From: Verpa conica
Lineage: Eukaryota > Ascomycota > Pezizomycetes > Pezizales > Morchellaceae
Direction: 5' to 3'
Length of the DNA: 64,000 nucleotides
Assembly (NCBI GenBank): GCA_033030425.1
Contig: JAUFSD010000019.1
Location: forward strand, 1,054,001 to 1,118,000
In this document: one piece after another, positions 34,478 through 44,767 of the stretch
Layout of the letters: the number at the start of each line of letters is the position of its first letter
Numbering within the stretch: the stretch's first letter is position 1
Made by a program: the position numbers and the translations under genes
The notes under the pieces: model-generated
Told to the model about the DNA's origin: nothing
Database searches by the model: none
Seen by the model: the letters and a program-made list of their open reading frames with translations, nothing else

Positions 34478-37400
34478 ATAAAATATGGTTAAACAAAGAA
34501 AGGGAAAAAAGAGGCGTAGATGGAGGAAGGGAAAAAAATATATATTCATCATCGGTGCTCTTTAAAAGAAAAACGCATCACGGGGGGAGCGCTTGCTTTT
34601 TTTATATGGGTTTTTTTCTTTCTTTCTCTTTACGTTCCTTTGTACTGGCGTGATGTCTCTTTTGGTTTCTGGGTGTAGGTTGGGTTTTTGCATTTCCCTG
34701 GGGAGTGCAGTGGGACAGACATCGGTGTTAAGATTAGGAGTGAAACCTGGGGTGGTGGGACTTTAGGCATGTATGTGATTCAAACGCGAAATTAGAGTTA
34801 AATACAACTCCAAATCCGTCTATTACATTATTTAGGATCCTCGCTACATAACAAGATTATCTACAGATTACGTCATAAACACCGGTGAATGTTTCGTTGT
34901 TGTCTATTGACACTTCAGTTATTAACAGCGGTCACTATCAGTGATTACTAGGTTAATAAATTTCTAACTGTGATTGTTTTGAGAGTGAGTTCGATATCGT
35001 GGGTTACTCTAACATTCTCTGCCTTCCTCATACTAAGCATATACACCTTGGGCCCACAGACGGAGGAATGTCAGGCACCTATCGTACCTCTTCTAGAGCT
35101 TAATGTAGGTTACAGTCCATATAACAATAGATGATTGCTATATCAAAGGGTCGTAGCTTAATATCACTAATTTATCCATTATTTGCACACCTCAGATTTC
35201 TCCGGCTGGTGAATTTCAACGTCAGGATCCTAGGAATAACGACTCCACGTGAGCATCCACATTCCAGCCCTCTAAGCATATGTTAGTCCAGGTCTCAATA
35301 GTTTATTATTCGAAGCTTCCTTAGTACCTCACCTTAAATGTTTTTCTCCATACCCGTCTCTCCAATCGATTCTAGCTATTGAATCCTAGAATACGGAATA
35401 ATCGCCCTCTCAGGACATGAAATTGGAGTGATGTCATATCTTTATAACGCTGATGCTCGTAAGGGTAGATAGCCTTATAGAGCAGATATCCTTATAAAAA
35501 GGCCTAGTATATACCCTTATAAAGTGAGTATTCATGTAACCTGAACAAATCCTTATTATATATGGCCACATCTCACGGTCTCCTCCAGATCTAGGGCTCT
35601 GGTAGCTACCATAAGTAGTTGTTATTAACCCTTATAAATAAGAATATCCACAGATCTCAATACCACTATTATTGGGAGATGGGGGGGACATGAGGTAGCC
35701 TTGGAGGATCCTGGTAATACGATGTACGAGTCATAATTAATCACTCGGCCTTGGGTTAGGGTTCTTATCTCTCGGAGTACCATAAGCCCTATAATGTCCC
35801 TAGAGTAATCTTAGATGCAATGTTAGGTATGCACATGACCTATATCTTGGTAGAGAGGTTTGAATCGGGGGGGAGGTTCTGAAAAGTCAACAGCTACTAT
35901 AGCTGGTAATGGAAGCGATTGTTGTAGTCTACCTAAAGATTGGAAATATCATAATTTTTTATTTAATCCGGAATAAATACTCATAAAGAACTTGTAAGTG
36001 CTAACATCCCTAATATTCGTGATTCAGCCAGAGGGCACAGAGTATTAGGGGGGGTCCAAGAAAAATTTCGTTTAGCGTTGTAAGTTCCGTTTCAATATGC
36101 CGGAAATTCTTAGGCTACCTTGGGAATGCTACCCCTAGCTTTTAGAGAAATGATCTGTCCACCAAGTTTTGGCAAGTTTACTCCTCCCAATATTTAGGAT
36201 ACTGAATGTCAGAATACATAGTACTCCTCAACGCCTGCGACGGATACTAGAATATCATTGTGGATGAATCTGAGATATTTCCAGCGTATCACCATAGAGT
36301 AGCGGGAACCGCGCATTGTCACGGGAGTGTGTTTGGTAATGTTGATTAGATGATATATTCTCATAGGAGAAGCCTGAAACTATAAAATACGCGGTAATGT
36401 CTTGTTAATCTTCTGCTAAGCAGGTCGAATATCTCAGTCATGAGAGTTCTAACGTAAATAAGAGTCAGTAAATAATAACAAGAGGCCCGTAATGATCTAA
36501 AATCGTTAGGAAACGAGACATTCTAGCATTGCCACGTATATCGATACCAATCATACCAGTGGACAACGCCAGAGCACAATATACAATAACCCCCCCGCTA
36601 CCTTACGCGTGCTCTAAATGCTCTGACAAACAATAATTAGCTCTGATGATAAACACAAGCCACCAAGCACCATATCTGCCACAGCCAACCAGTCCCACTA
36701 ACCAAACACTAGTCTCATTCCCAGCCCCACGATCATTTGCTACTGTGGAGATACCGTGACAACAAGGGTTAGGGTTGTATATATCTATAGATAGCTGGAG
36801 GAGCAGACTAGTCTAATCAACAACCATCACCCACCCGTTACACGTTGACAGCCACTCTGAGAAAAATCGACAGCCACACTACATAGCACCGTATATCTAC
36901 GTAGTCCTAAAATTTTGCGAGAAGTCTTTATAAGATCTTCGTTAAGACTCTCCAATTCTTCAATGGGTTCGCTGGTGGAATTTTTGATACCCCGTGGAAC
37001 GGAGACGGCAATGATTGGTTGATAGTAGCTTCCGGGGATCCCATAAACCTTAAAGAAATATCATAAGAGAAACGACTCACAGCACTAGTCCCCCCCCCTG
37101 AATAGTCTGGACTCACTTGATATATCCGTATATTCATTAGTCGAAGTCTTGAACCCACAATAGCTTTTGGCACCATAATACCTCTCTAGATCACCATATC
37201 TCTACATATTCCTGTAACACGGGGCTTTAACGAACGCAACCATCATTCCTAGGATAAAATTCCGCACAATCTGGAGAAGAAAGAGGAGAAAAAAATGACT
37301 TCCAATGCCTGGATAAATTCGGAAATGTAGCCAGTTACTCTATATCAGCACTACCAATACAAAAAACTAGAGGACATGAGCCGGTACATAAACTCACCTG

Positions 37401-37990
37401 CCATTAGAGTCGCTAATACGCAACGGTTCTTCTTCGATTCGCTGAGAAGCTCATGTCTAAAGAAATGAGATTTCAAGAATGGAGTAGGCGAGCTGTAAAT
37501 ATGTAGAGAATGATAATTTCAGGTGTATCTTTAATCAGTACGGCTCAAGGATGATAGATGGTGTAGTTCATCAAAGATGGAGTAATTTGGTGGGTGCTCT
37601 AGGTTTGTCAGGGCGTTGGTATGTTCTCGTGGTTACAGGTTCATGGGATGTCACTCGGCACAATGCTATCAGCCGCGCAAAGACTCATCTAGAAGCGCCG
37701 ACCGGCCACCATTTCAGATCTACCACGTGGAAAAGCTTAATGATACAAAGGAACTGCAATTCTGATTCTAGAAGAAATCATCCACACTTCACAGAAGACT
37801 GAACCGAAGGATTTGCGAAATTCTTATTTTTTTTTTAAGAGGGGTGTCGACTATAGTAGCAACAGAGAGAGAGAAAAAATATATATAGACTCTAGTTAAT
37901 GCCGAAATATCGACAAACTATAGACCGCTCATCTTCTCATCTACTACAATCCCATTTTTGTACTTTTAGGGGGATCGACAATTAAGGCAC
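34478..37990. other. 3.5-kb gene-poor stretch
   Basis: No frame with recognisable features. A cluster of CCTTATAAA-type motifs occurs at 35470-35640 in irregular spacing. The remainder is AT-rich and looks like decayed repeat DNA. The left 300 bases probably hold the TMA46 3' UTR. Confidence 0.45.
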
Positions 37991-39027
37991 TTATTTCAGT
38001 TCTGCAATCTCCTCAATCTTTGCACCCTCAGACTTCGGCGCCTCAGTCTTGGCTCCTTCGGTAGCTTCGTTGCTCTCGCCTTCAAGCTCTGGCATATCAT
38101 CCTATAATCCATGAGTATCGTAGAGAGAAGGGGAGGAGAGAGAGAGAAGGGGGTCAAGAACTTACATCATCATCCATACCACCCATACCACCCATACCGC
38201 CCATTCCACCCATTCCGCCCATTCCGCCCATTCCGCCCATTCCACCCATCATAGATGCCATATCCATTCCACCCATATCACCACCCATACCACCCATACC
38301 ACCCATACCACCCAAATTCGAGAAATCGATACCGCCAAATCCACCATCCCCACCCCCGCCGGGGGGACCACCCATTCCGCCCATGGGTTCCTCGGGGGCA
38401 TCCTCCTGCTCATCTTCATCGACCCACTACAAATCATCAACACCACAGCAGTAGAGGGGGAAAGTTGAAGGGAGTTGGGGGGGTAATAATACTTTATCAA
38501 AATTAGTCTTCAAGAAGTGCTGTTTCTTACTATCCTTCAACAGCCTTGGCCAAAACTCCTTCTTATGTTCCTTCTTCCTCAGGATAAATTCGACACCACG
38601 AGTAGAGATACTGTGCTTTGAATTTTGAGTATCAATCTCAGCAAAGAGTTCTAGCTTAACGGCGAATTTTCTAGCCTTTGAATCGCCAGAGAAGTCGATA
38701 TGTGTAGGCTGGATATCGAGTTTAATGGTGGCAGGGTCGCAGTCGTAGGCATTTATTGAGAGGTAGACGACATTCTTTTCTGGTTCGTCTTCGCTGGAAC
38801 GTTGTGCCCAGAGGACTGTTGGAAGGGGAGTGTTAGGGTTATTATTATTGGTAGATGAGATGGTGGGAATGTATAGCAGCAGGAAGTGAGAAACAAGGAA
38901 ATGGATACTATCAAAGCAAGGTGTGAAGATAACCCGATGATATAAACATCAACGTGGGGGGGAGAGGGAGAGAGAGAGAAAAGAGGGAGAGGGGAATCTA
39001 ACCTTCAGGAACAGATGTAGTAGACAT
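37991..39027 (-). CDS. SBA1: Hsp90 co-chaperone p23/Sba1
   Basis: Exons 39027-39003, 38815-38493, 38426-38166 and 38101-37991 give 239 residues. Residues 8-117 form a CS domain (VLWAQR, VVYLSINAYDC, IDFSGDSKARKFAVKLELF, KEFWPRLLKD), as in p23 proteins that bind the closed ATP state of Hsp90. The family's WVDEDEQ motif follows. A long Gly/Met tail comes next, with repeated GGM units in exon 3 (encoded by a 9-bp minisatellite), then an acidic end. Slippage in the minisatellite could make the tail length variable between strains. It is divergent from VPS24. Confidence 0.9.
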
Positions 39028-39498
39028 GATTAATTTCAAAGGTACCGTAGAGATGATTATTTCAAGAGAAAGCGATGGAGCGAGAGATGGAGAGATGGAG
39101 AAGAAGTGAAGGCCTTAAAGTAAAGTTGTTGAAAGCTACCTGAGACTGGCGCCTCCCCGCGTAACCCCACCAAGCGAACCCCAGCGAATCGAATGGAATA
39201 CCCCGCGAAGCCCTAACCATTGCCATACCCCACGACTTCCGAGAGATGGGGGACTGCAGTGATTGTAATATGTGAGACCAACAGGACGGGAACCTGAGAG
39301 TTTCATACATTATTGAGATATCCTCCGTTGTGGGGGAGTGCATAACTGAGCTTCGTCACCTTGGGCATCTGTGGGGGAGATTCGCGACCGAGGATTCTCA
39401 CCACAGTACAACAACCCCCGTTGCGTGCGGGTACAATAGAGAACTCCCCTCCCCCCTTCTAAACATCCACACGGGAATACCCAAACTAAACCGCAGCT
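39028..39498. promoter_or_regulatory. divergent promoter region SBA1/VPS24
   Basis: There are 471 bases between the starts of two divergent genes. It includes a GAGAGATGGAG-type purine stretch near SBA1. A C-rich leader on the plus strand (39430-39490) precedes the VPS24 ATG. No gene is contained. Confidence 0.45.
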
Positions 39499-40198
39499 AT
39501 GGAATCCATCAAAGCCATGTTCTGGAAGCCCGACCCAGCTGTCCAGGTACGACTACCTCCCCCGAGACCCCCCCTATCACACTAACACTTCCCCACAGCT
39601 CCGCAAATGTAATCAACTAATCCGCAAAAACACCCGAGAGCTCGAACGCCACATCTCACAACTCCGCTCTCTCGAAGCTAAAACCAAACAACTAATCCTC
39701 ACGACGTCGAAATCCCGCTCCACCAATGCCGCTGCCCAAACGCGAATCCTAGCGCGTGAGCTCGTCCGCATCCGACGACAGTCCACCCGTCTCGTCACGT
39801 CAAAGGCCCAGCTGCAGAGCGTGGGTATGCAGGTCAACGAGGCCTTCTCTGTGCGCAAGATCGAGGGCTCAATAAGGACGAGCACGGGCGTTATGAAGGA
39901 TGTCAATAGTCTTGTGAGGCTGCCGGAGCTCACGGGGACTATGAGGGAGCTGAGTATGGAGTTGGTAAAAGCTGGGATTATTGAAGAGATGGTGGCGGAC
40001 TCGTTGCCGGATGAGGAGGTGCTGGAGGATGATGAGGAGGCTGAGGCAGAGGTGGATAAGGCGTTGAGAGAGGTGATTGGTGGTAAATTGGAGAGTGTGG
40101 GGGCTACGCCGGTGATGCCGGAGAAGCTGAGCGAGGAGGAGGAGGACCAGGATACATTGGAGGATATGAGAGAACGCTTGGAGATGTTGAAGAGTTAG
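39499..40198 (+). CDS. VPS24: ESCRT-III subunit Vps24/CHMP3
   Basis: Exons 39499-39546 and 39599-40198 (52-nt intron) give 215 residues, close to the usual Vps24 length. The N-terminus MESIKAMFWKPDP, then LRKCNQLIRKNTRELERHI, is the conserved amphipathic first helix region. A long basic helical hairpin follows. The C-terminal half is acidic (EEVLEDDEEAEAEV, SEEEEDQDTLEDMRERLEML) and ends with a MIM1-like helix for Vps4 binding. The protein assembles with Snf7 and Vps2 on endosomes for multivesicular body sorting. Codon usage shifts from C-rich to G-rich third positions around the middle of exon 2. Confidence 0.9.
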
Positions 40199-40891
40199 GT
40201 TTGGCAGGGGCCATGTCTAATTATGTTTATGGGGGGCATATGCGTTTTTTCTTTCTTTTCCCTTCTTACAGTGGGACTATATATTTGTTGTTACCGGGTT
40301 GGTTTGTTATGGAGTCTCTCTTTTCTTTCTGTCTCTTTGCTAGCAGTGCTCTACAGTTACGATATACAGATGAAACAAAGTTCATGGGGAACAGGACCTT
40401 ACTATCTCAGGACTGGGGGTTGTATGTTTGCTCTTATTCTAGATCTAGAGCTATCTCACTTAGTAGAGGGGTATGTGAAAAAGGATCCTGTTTCTTGGTG
40501 AAAGAGCCGTTTATAGACGCGTTGGAGCTTTGCTAGGCATGCCCTTCACTATAATCTCTAATGCTGCTCTTATATGTTTAGTAATCGCCAGTAGTTGGTC
40601 GTTTCTACCTAATGAACGTACGGCCAATTTCACTGACATAGGGTTTGCTAGACCAACTGTAAAAGCTATATCGAGTGGAGTTGATGCCGTCTTCTCTATA
40701 CTCATGAGAGGCATTTTGTTTTTAGGAAGTCCACGGGAGATGAAAATATTCTTGAAAATGCATCTAGGAAGAGCTCACCCAACTAGTGGTCTAAATTCTC
40801 CACCTCTATCTATAAGTATCTCCCTCCCGAGTATTCTAACATATTAATTTTTATATTCTCAATTTTAACTCCTCCTTATTTATATTTATAT
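40199..40891. other. convergent intergenic region
   Basis: This separates the 3' ends of VPS24 and the minus-strand nuclease/kinase-like gene. Frames on both strands in 40500-40850 are mirror images of each other without family features, possibly the remnant of a coding duplication. Nothing else is supported. Confidence 0.4.
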
Positions 40892-42829
40892 TTATATTTT
40901 ATTGTCCTTAGAAATTGATATTCCCCTCAGACTCTTGATCAGTGAGGGTCTTAGCAATGGTATTGGCGATAGGGCCTTTTTATAAAGACTGGTTTCTTCA
41001 TCTTCCCAATCGTACGCTGTAGGCACATCGTTGGCTAAACCTAATTTCCATGCAACTTGGTATTCATCTTGTGAGCTAGGTCCAGCTGCGGAGAACAGAC
41101 TCCGTGAGACAAAATTGGCAAAATACCAGTCTCAGTGAACCATAGTCAAGCCTCTGGGAGATATGGCTGATTGGCCTATATACTGGTTAGACAATTACGA
41201 ATAACAAGCTATAATGGTAACTTACCTTGTATACTCCAAATCAACAAAGATAGCAAGCCCAGTGCTCCCCTCAATAATAATATTGTCCCCGGAGATGTCT
41301 GAATGTGCAAAACCAGCGCGGTGGAGGAATTTGAGTGCAGTAATACACTTGCAGTACAAATCTTTGGCTTCGTTCATATCAAAACTTTCGACACTAGTGA
41401 GGTCCGAGAGTGTCTCATGGAGAGTCTTCCCATGGAGGTTCTCTAGAAGCAATCCACTGTACTCCTCCATGTCCTCTTGGATGTTGTAGTATCCGTAACA
41501 AAATGGTAGATTATACCCTTGGAGGTGCTTTAGGGAACTATAAGCGCTTGCTTCTTCGTATGCTTTGATAAGCTCGTGACGACTATATATTTTAACACAT
41601 AGGTCCGACGTAGGGGGGAGTGTAGTGTCCCTATCTATGAATTATTAGCCAACCACCAATTACTTCTTAGCGCCTGGAAAGGCCGACTCACTAGTAGATG
41701 GAGCAGAAGTAAAAATGCGACCTCTCTCATTACTAACGGACATAAATAGCGAGAGAATTGTGTTTCCTGACACGAAAAAATGCCTAGGGGTCCTTCTATT
41801 CGAAAGGAACCCTGAGTCGTTATCTTTAAGTGGAGTAATATCTGCGGCCGTGATAGCGCAATTTGGGAATCTTATTTCATTGCTAGAGAGCACTATATTT
41901 TTAACATTTCGAAGAATGTTGCGAGATCCCCTTCTGCCTATACTGTGAGTTTGACGAACCACCGGGAGAATACCATCGACATATCGAGGTAAATTTCCGG
42001 CAGTGATAGAGATCCCTTGGTAGTCACTGATTATAATTAGTCTCATTACTAGGATTAAAGAGACATGACGGAGCACTCACTGAAGTAGCATCTGGGACGA
42101 AATACTCCGGTATGCTGCTAGTAAAAACAGCTCTCGTGCAGTAACTTGAAATGGAAATGGAACCGCTCCACCCGTGATGGACGAGATAATATATTCAACG
42201 GGTGCTTCAGTGTCGACAGAATCCTTAAAGTGAAGGTAGAGGCACCAGTGCTCGTCCATCACAATAACATCTTGGGTATCAATAGTCTGGGAATACTTAC
42301 GTAACTGGCTTGTCATCCGTTCCCAGTTATCGTTGTCACAAGCGGGTATGCCATTCTCCAAGAAAGCAAGGGCCCCTGGAGCTTTGAATTCGAGAGTAGT
42401 GATGGGTCTAGTAATCAAGCTGGTTGAATCTACCGTGGTCTTCAAAACAACCAGATCTGGCCCACTACTGCCAGCGAGTGACCTTTCGGAGCGAAGTCGA
42501 AGGTCAAATGACCTACCGGTAGGCGGAACCATCGACAAGACGATAGGCCAACAGGTCAAAACGACCGATCCTTCCATGCTGAGACGCACATCTTCTTTTG
42601 ACTCGAGAACACGGCCAGAAGTGTATTGAGGAGAGTCCGTGAAAAGGAATGGGATCGTCTTCAAGTAGGAACGCAAAGATTCAACAACGGAAATTTCGAC
42701 AGCAGATACTGTATGTGGGTAGATGATGTCGTGGTTCACATTTGCTGGACTCGATTGACTGGCGGGCCGGACTCTAGCAGCGGGAGGAACATCCAAGACC
42801 CTTGATGTTATGGACACAGCGTTGAACAT
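40892..42829 (-). CDS. nuclease-like plus kinase-like protein (CRN/Crinkler-type architecture)
   Basis: Exons 42829 to about 42081, about 42028-41691 and 41634-41226 join in frame; a last exon ending at 40892 reads DWYFANFVSRSLF to the C-terminus. The N-terminal domain shows PDLVVLK, then TTLEFKAPG and QLRKYSQ, i.e. a PD-(D/E)xK core with a QxxxY motif. The C-terminal domain is kinase-like: LCVKIYS (Lys), EEASAYSSLKHL (helix C Glu), GFAHSDISGDNIII (HSD replacing HRD) and VDLE (DLE replacing DFG). Nuclease-like plus kinase domains occur together in fungal CRN-type proteins. The junction to the last exon is off by one base with any canonical splice pair I could find, so the gene may carry a frameshift. 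An extra 5' exon upstream of 42829 is possible. Confidence 0.65.
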
Positions 42830-43387
42830 TTGATTTTGATAATACGTGTCTGTACAAGGATGGTAGTGACTACATCTTTGATGATAAGGCAGGTATCAAT
42901 GGGTAGTCTCAGGCATTCAGCAGCGTATAGAATTCACTTGATGTCTCAAGATAGAACGGTAGAGGGGATGTTTACTTACGGTATATGTGTTCTTGAGCTG
43001 GGTTGTCTTTGGGAAGGTTCTGTGGGGGGGGTGTTGGTGTAAAAGAGGGTGAGAGTGTATGTGGCTGTACAAGGGGTGGTTGCTTATTGAGGCGACAGCG
43101 AGGAAGTAAACTTCTCCCCCACAACTACAGGTAAAGGTATCAAATAGCCAAAGATACCAATAAAAGGTATAGTAGATACATGTATATAATTATGGGAATA
43201 CTCATCCCATTACTAGGATAAGACATACACAGTCGAGTGACAGGCCATGACCCAGGTCGCACAGGGTTAGGCAGCAGCTGGGAGTTTACTGGTTGTACAG
43301 ACCTCACCTCCACCGCACAACAACCCCACCGAGATACATAACCCCACCATACATACCATACATACCATACATACCAGACCGCCCCCA
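42830..43387. promoter_or_regulatory. divergent region with a 9-bp minisatellite
   Basis: The region lies between the starts of the nuclease/kinase-like gene and the F-box/ankyrin gene. It may include a 5' exon of the former (a GTAAGT donor on the minus strand near 42975). About three copies of ACATACCAT at 43351-43376 directly precede the F-box/ankyrin ATG. Confidence 0.4.
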
Positions 43388-44767
43388 ATGTCTCTCCTCA
43401 GCTTCCCCAACGAGCTTCTCCTCCAGATCGCCTCCAACCTCGACATCTCCGCCACAAGCTCCCTCGCCCGCACCAATCACCGCCTCAATACCCTCCTCTC
43501 GCCCATAATCTACACCCACGCCTGCGCCACGGACCACGACTGCACCACAGCGCTCTATCTCGCCGCCGTGACCAAGAACCTCCCGCTCATCACACACCTC
43601 CTCACCCACGGCATCGATACCACCGTCTCCACAGCCTCCACCCTCCTCTATCACCGTCATCCCCGCGAATTCGACTCTGGCTCCGCCCTTTCCAACATCC
43701 TCACCCACTCCCCCAAGCTCATTGTCCAAGACCGCAAGTACGGCAAAACCCCACTCCACTTCGCCGCCGAGGATGGCAATGCCCCACTGGTCCTCTCCCT
43801 CCTCAACCATGGCCACCCCATCAACACCAAAGACCACGACTTCGACACTGCCCTCCTAGGTGCCCTTAAAAACAGACACACCGCCATCGCCGCCCTCCTG
43901 ATCAACCGCGGCGCTAATATCCATGCCGAAGCCCGTCGGGGACACACCACCTTCCACCTGACCGCGGCATGGGACCACGAGTCTACCGTCTCCCTCATGC
44001 TCGATAAGGGTGCAAAAATCGAATCCCGCGACCGGGACGGCCACACCGTCCTCCACGACGCGGCCCAGACCGGTAAAGAGAGCATGGTCAGGATGCTGCT
44101 CTCCCGGGGTGCCAACATCAATGCCAGGGTTATCGAGCGGGAGTGGGCAGACATGCGGGGTCGGATACAGATCGAGAGGGAGGGCGATACCCCCCTGCAT
44201 TTGGCTGTTCGCGGGGGTCATACTAAGGTTGTTGGTGTGCTGGTTGCGGCGGGGGCAGATACGACTATCAAGGGTAGGGATGGGAGTACTGCTAGTGAGA
44301 TTGCGGCGGAGCGTAGACATGAGGATATTGTGGCGTTGTTGGAGAGGTCGAGGATCTCTGCGGCGGATAGGGCGGGTGAGACGCCGTTGCATAAGGCTGC
44401 GTATAGGAATGATGTTCAGTTGACAAAGTTCTTGTTGGGGAAGGGGGCGGATGTTAATGCGAGGAATAGAACAAGGGAGACACCACTACATGTGGCCGTC
44501 GAGGAGGATAGTAAGGATGTGGCGCAGATGTTGTTGGGTTTCAAGGGGTGTGATATTAATGCGCAGAATAGGTTTGGGGAGACGGCTCTCTATAAGGCTG
44601 TGACTACAGAGAATTTGGAGATGGTTCGGTTGTTGCTGGAGCGTGGGGCGGATAGAGGGGTGAAGAATAATCATGGGAGAATCGCGGTGGATATGGCGAG
44701 GAATTTGAAGTTTGGAGGTGTTTTGAGGCTGCTAGAGGAGACTGGAACTGTTGGAATTACTGCTTAG
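43388..44767 (+). CDS. F-box and ankyrin-repeat protein
   Basis: An intact single-exon frame of 459 residues. Residues 1-42 form an F-box (LLSFPNELLLQIASNLDISA, SLARTNHRLNTLLSPI), the Skp1-binding module of SCF ubiquitin ligases. From about residue 50 to 455 there are roughly eleven ankyrin repeats with the TPLHxAA and LLxxGAxxN signatures (for example GKTPLHFAAEDGNAPLVLSL, GETPLHKAAYRNDVQL). One linker (VIEREWADMRGRIQIERE) interrupts the series near residue 250. The protein is probably a substrate adaptor; its target is unknown. Codon third positions change from C-rich in the first half to G/T-rich in the second. The ATG is preceded by a short tandem repeat. Confidence 0.88.
   Translation: MSLLSFPNELLLQIASNLDISATSSLARTNHRLNTLLSPIIYTHACATDHDCTTALYLAAVTKNLPLITHLLTHGIDTTVSTASTLLYHRHPREFDSGSALSNILTHSPKLIVQDRKYGKTPLHFAAEDGNAPLVLSLLNHGHPINTKDHDFDTALLGALKNRHTAIAALLINRGANIHAEARRGHTTFHLTAAWDHESTVSLMLDKGAKIESRDRDGHTVLHDAAQTGKESMVRMLLSRGANINARVIEREWADMRGRIQIEREGDTPLHLAVRGGHTKVVGVLVAAGADTTIKGRDGSTASEIAAERRHEDIVALLERSRISAADRAGETPLHKAAYRNDVQLTKFLLGKGADVNARNRTRETPLHVAVEEDSKDVAQMLLGFKGCDINAQNRFGETALYKAVTTENLEMVRLLLERGADRGVKNNHGRIAVDMARNLKFGGVLRLLEETGTVGITA

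Noticed and set aside
35470..35640. Cluster of CCTTATAAA-like motifs
   Set aside because: Spacing is irregular and the motif short; probably AT-rich background rather than an array.
43304..43837. Long minus-strand frames opposite the F-box/ankyrin gene
   Set aside because: They are low-complexity shadows of the plus-strand gene, which shows clear F-box and ankyrin motifs.
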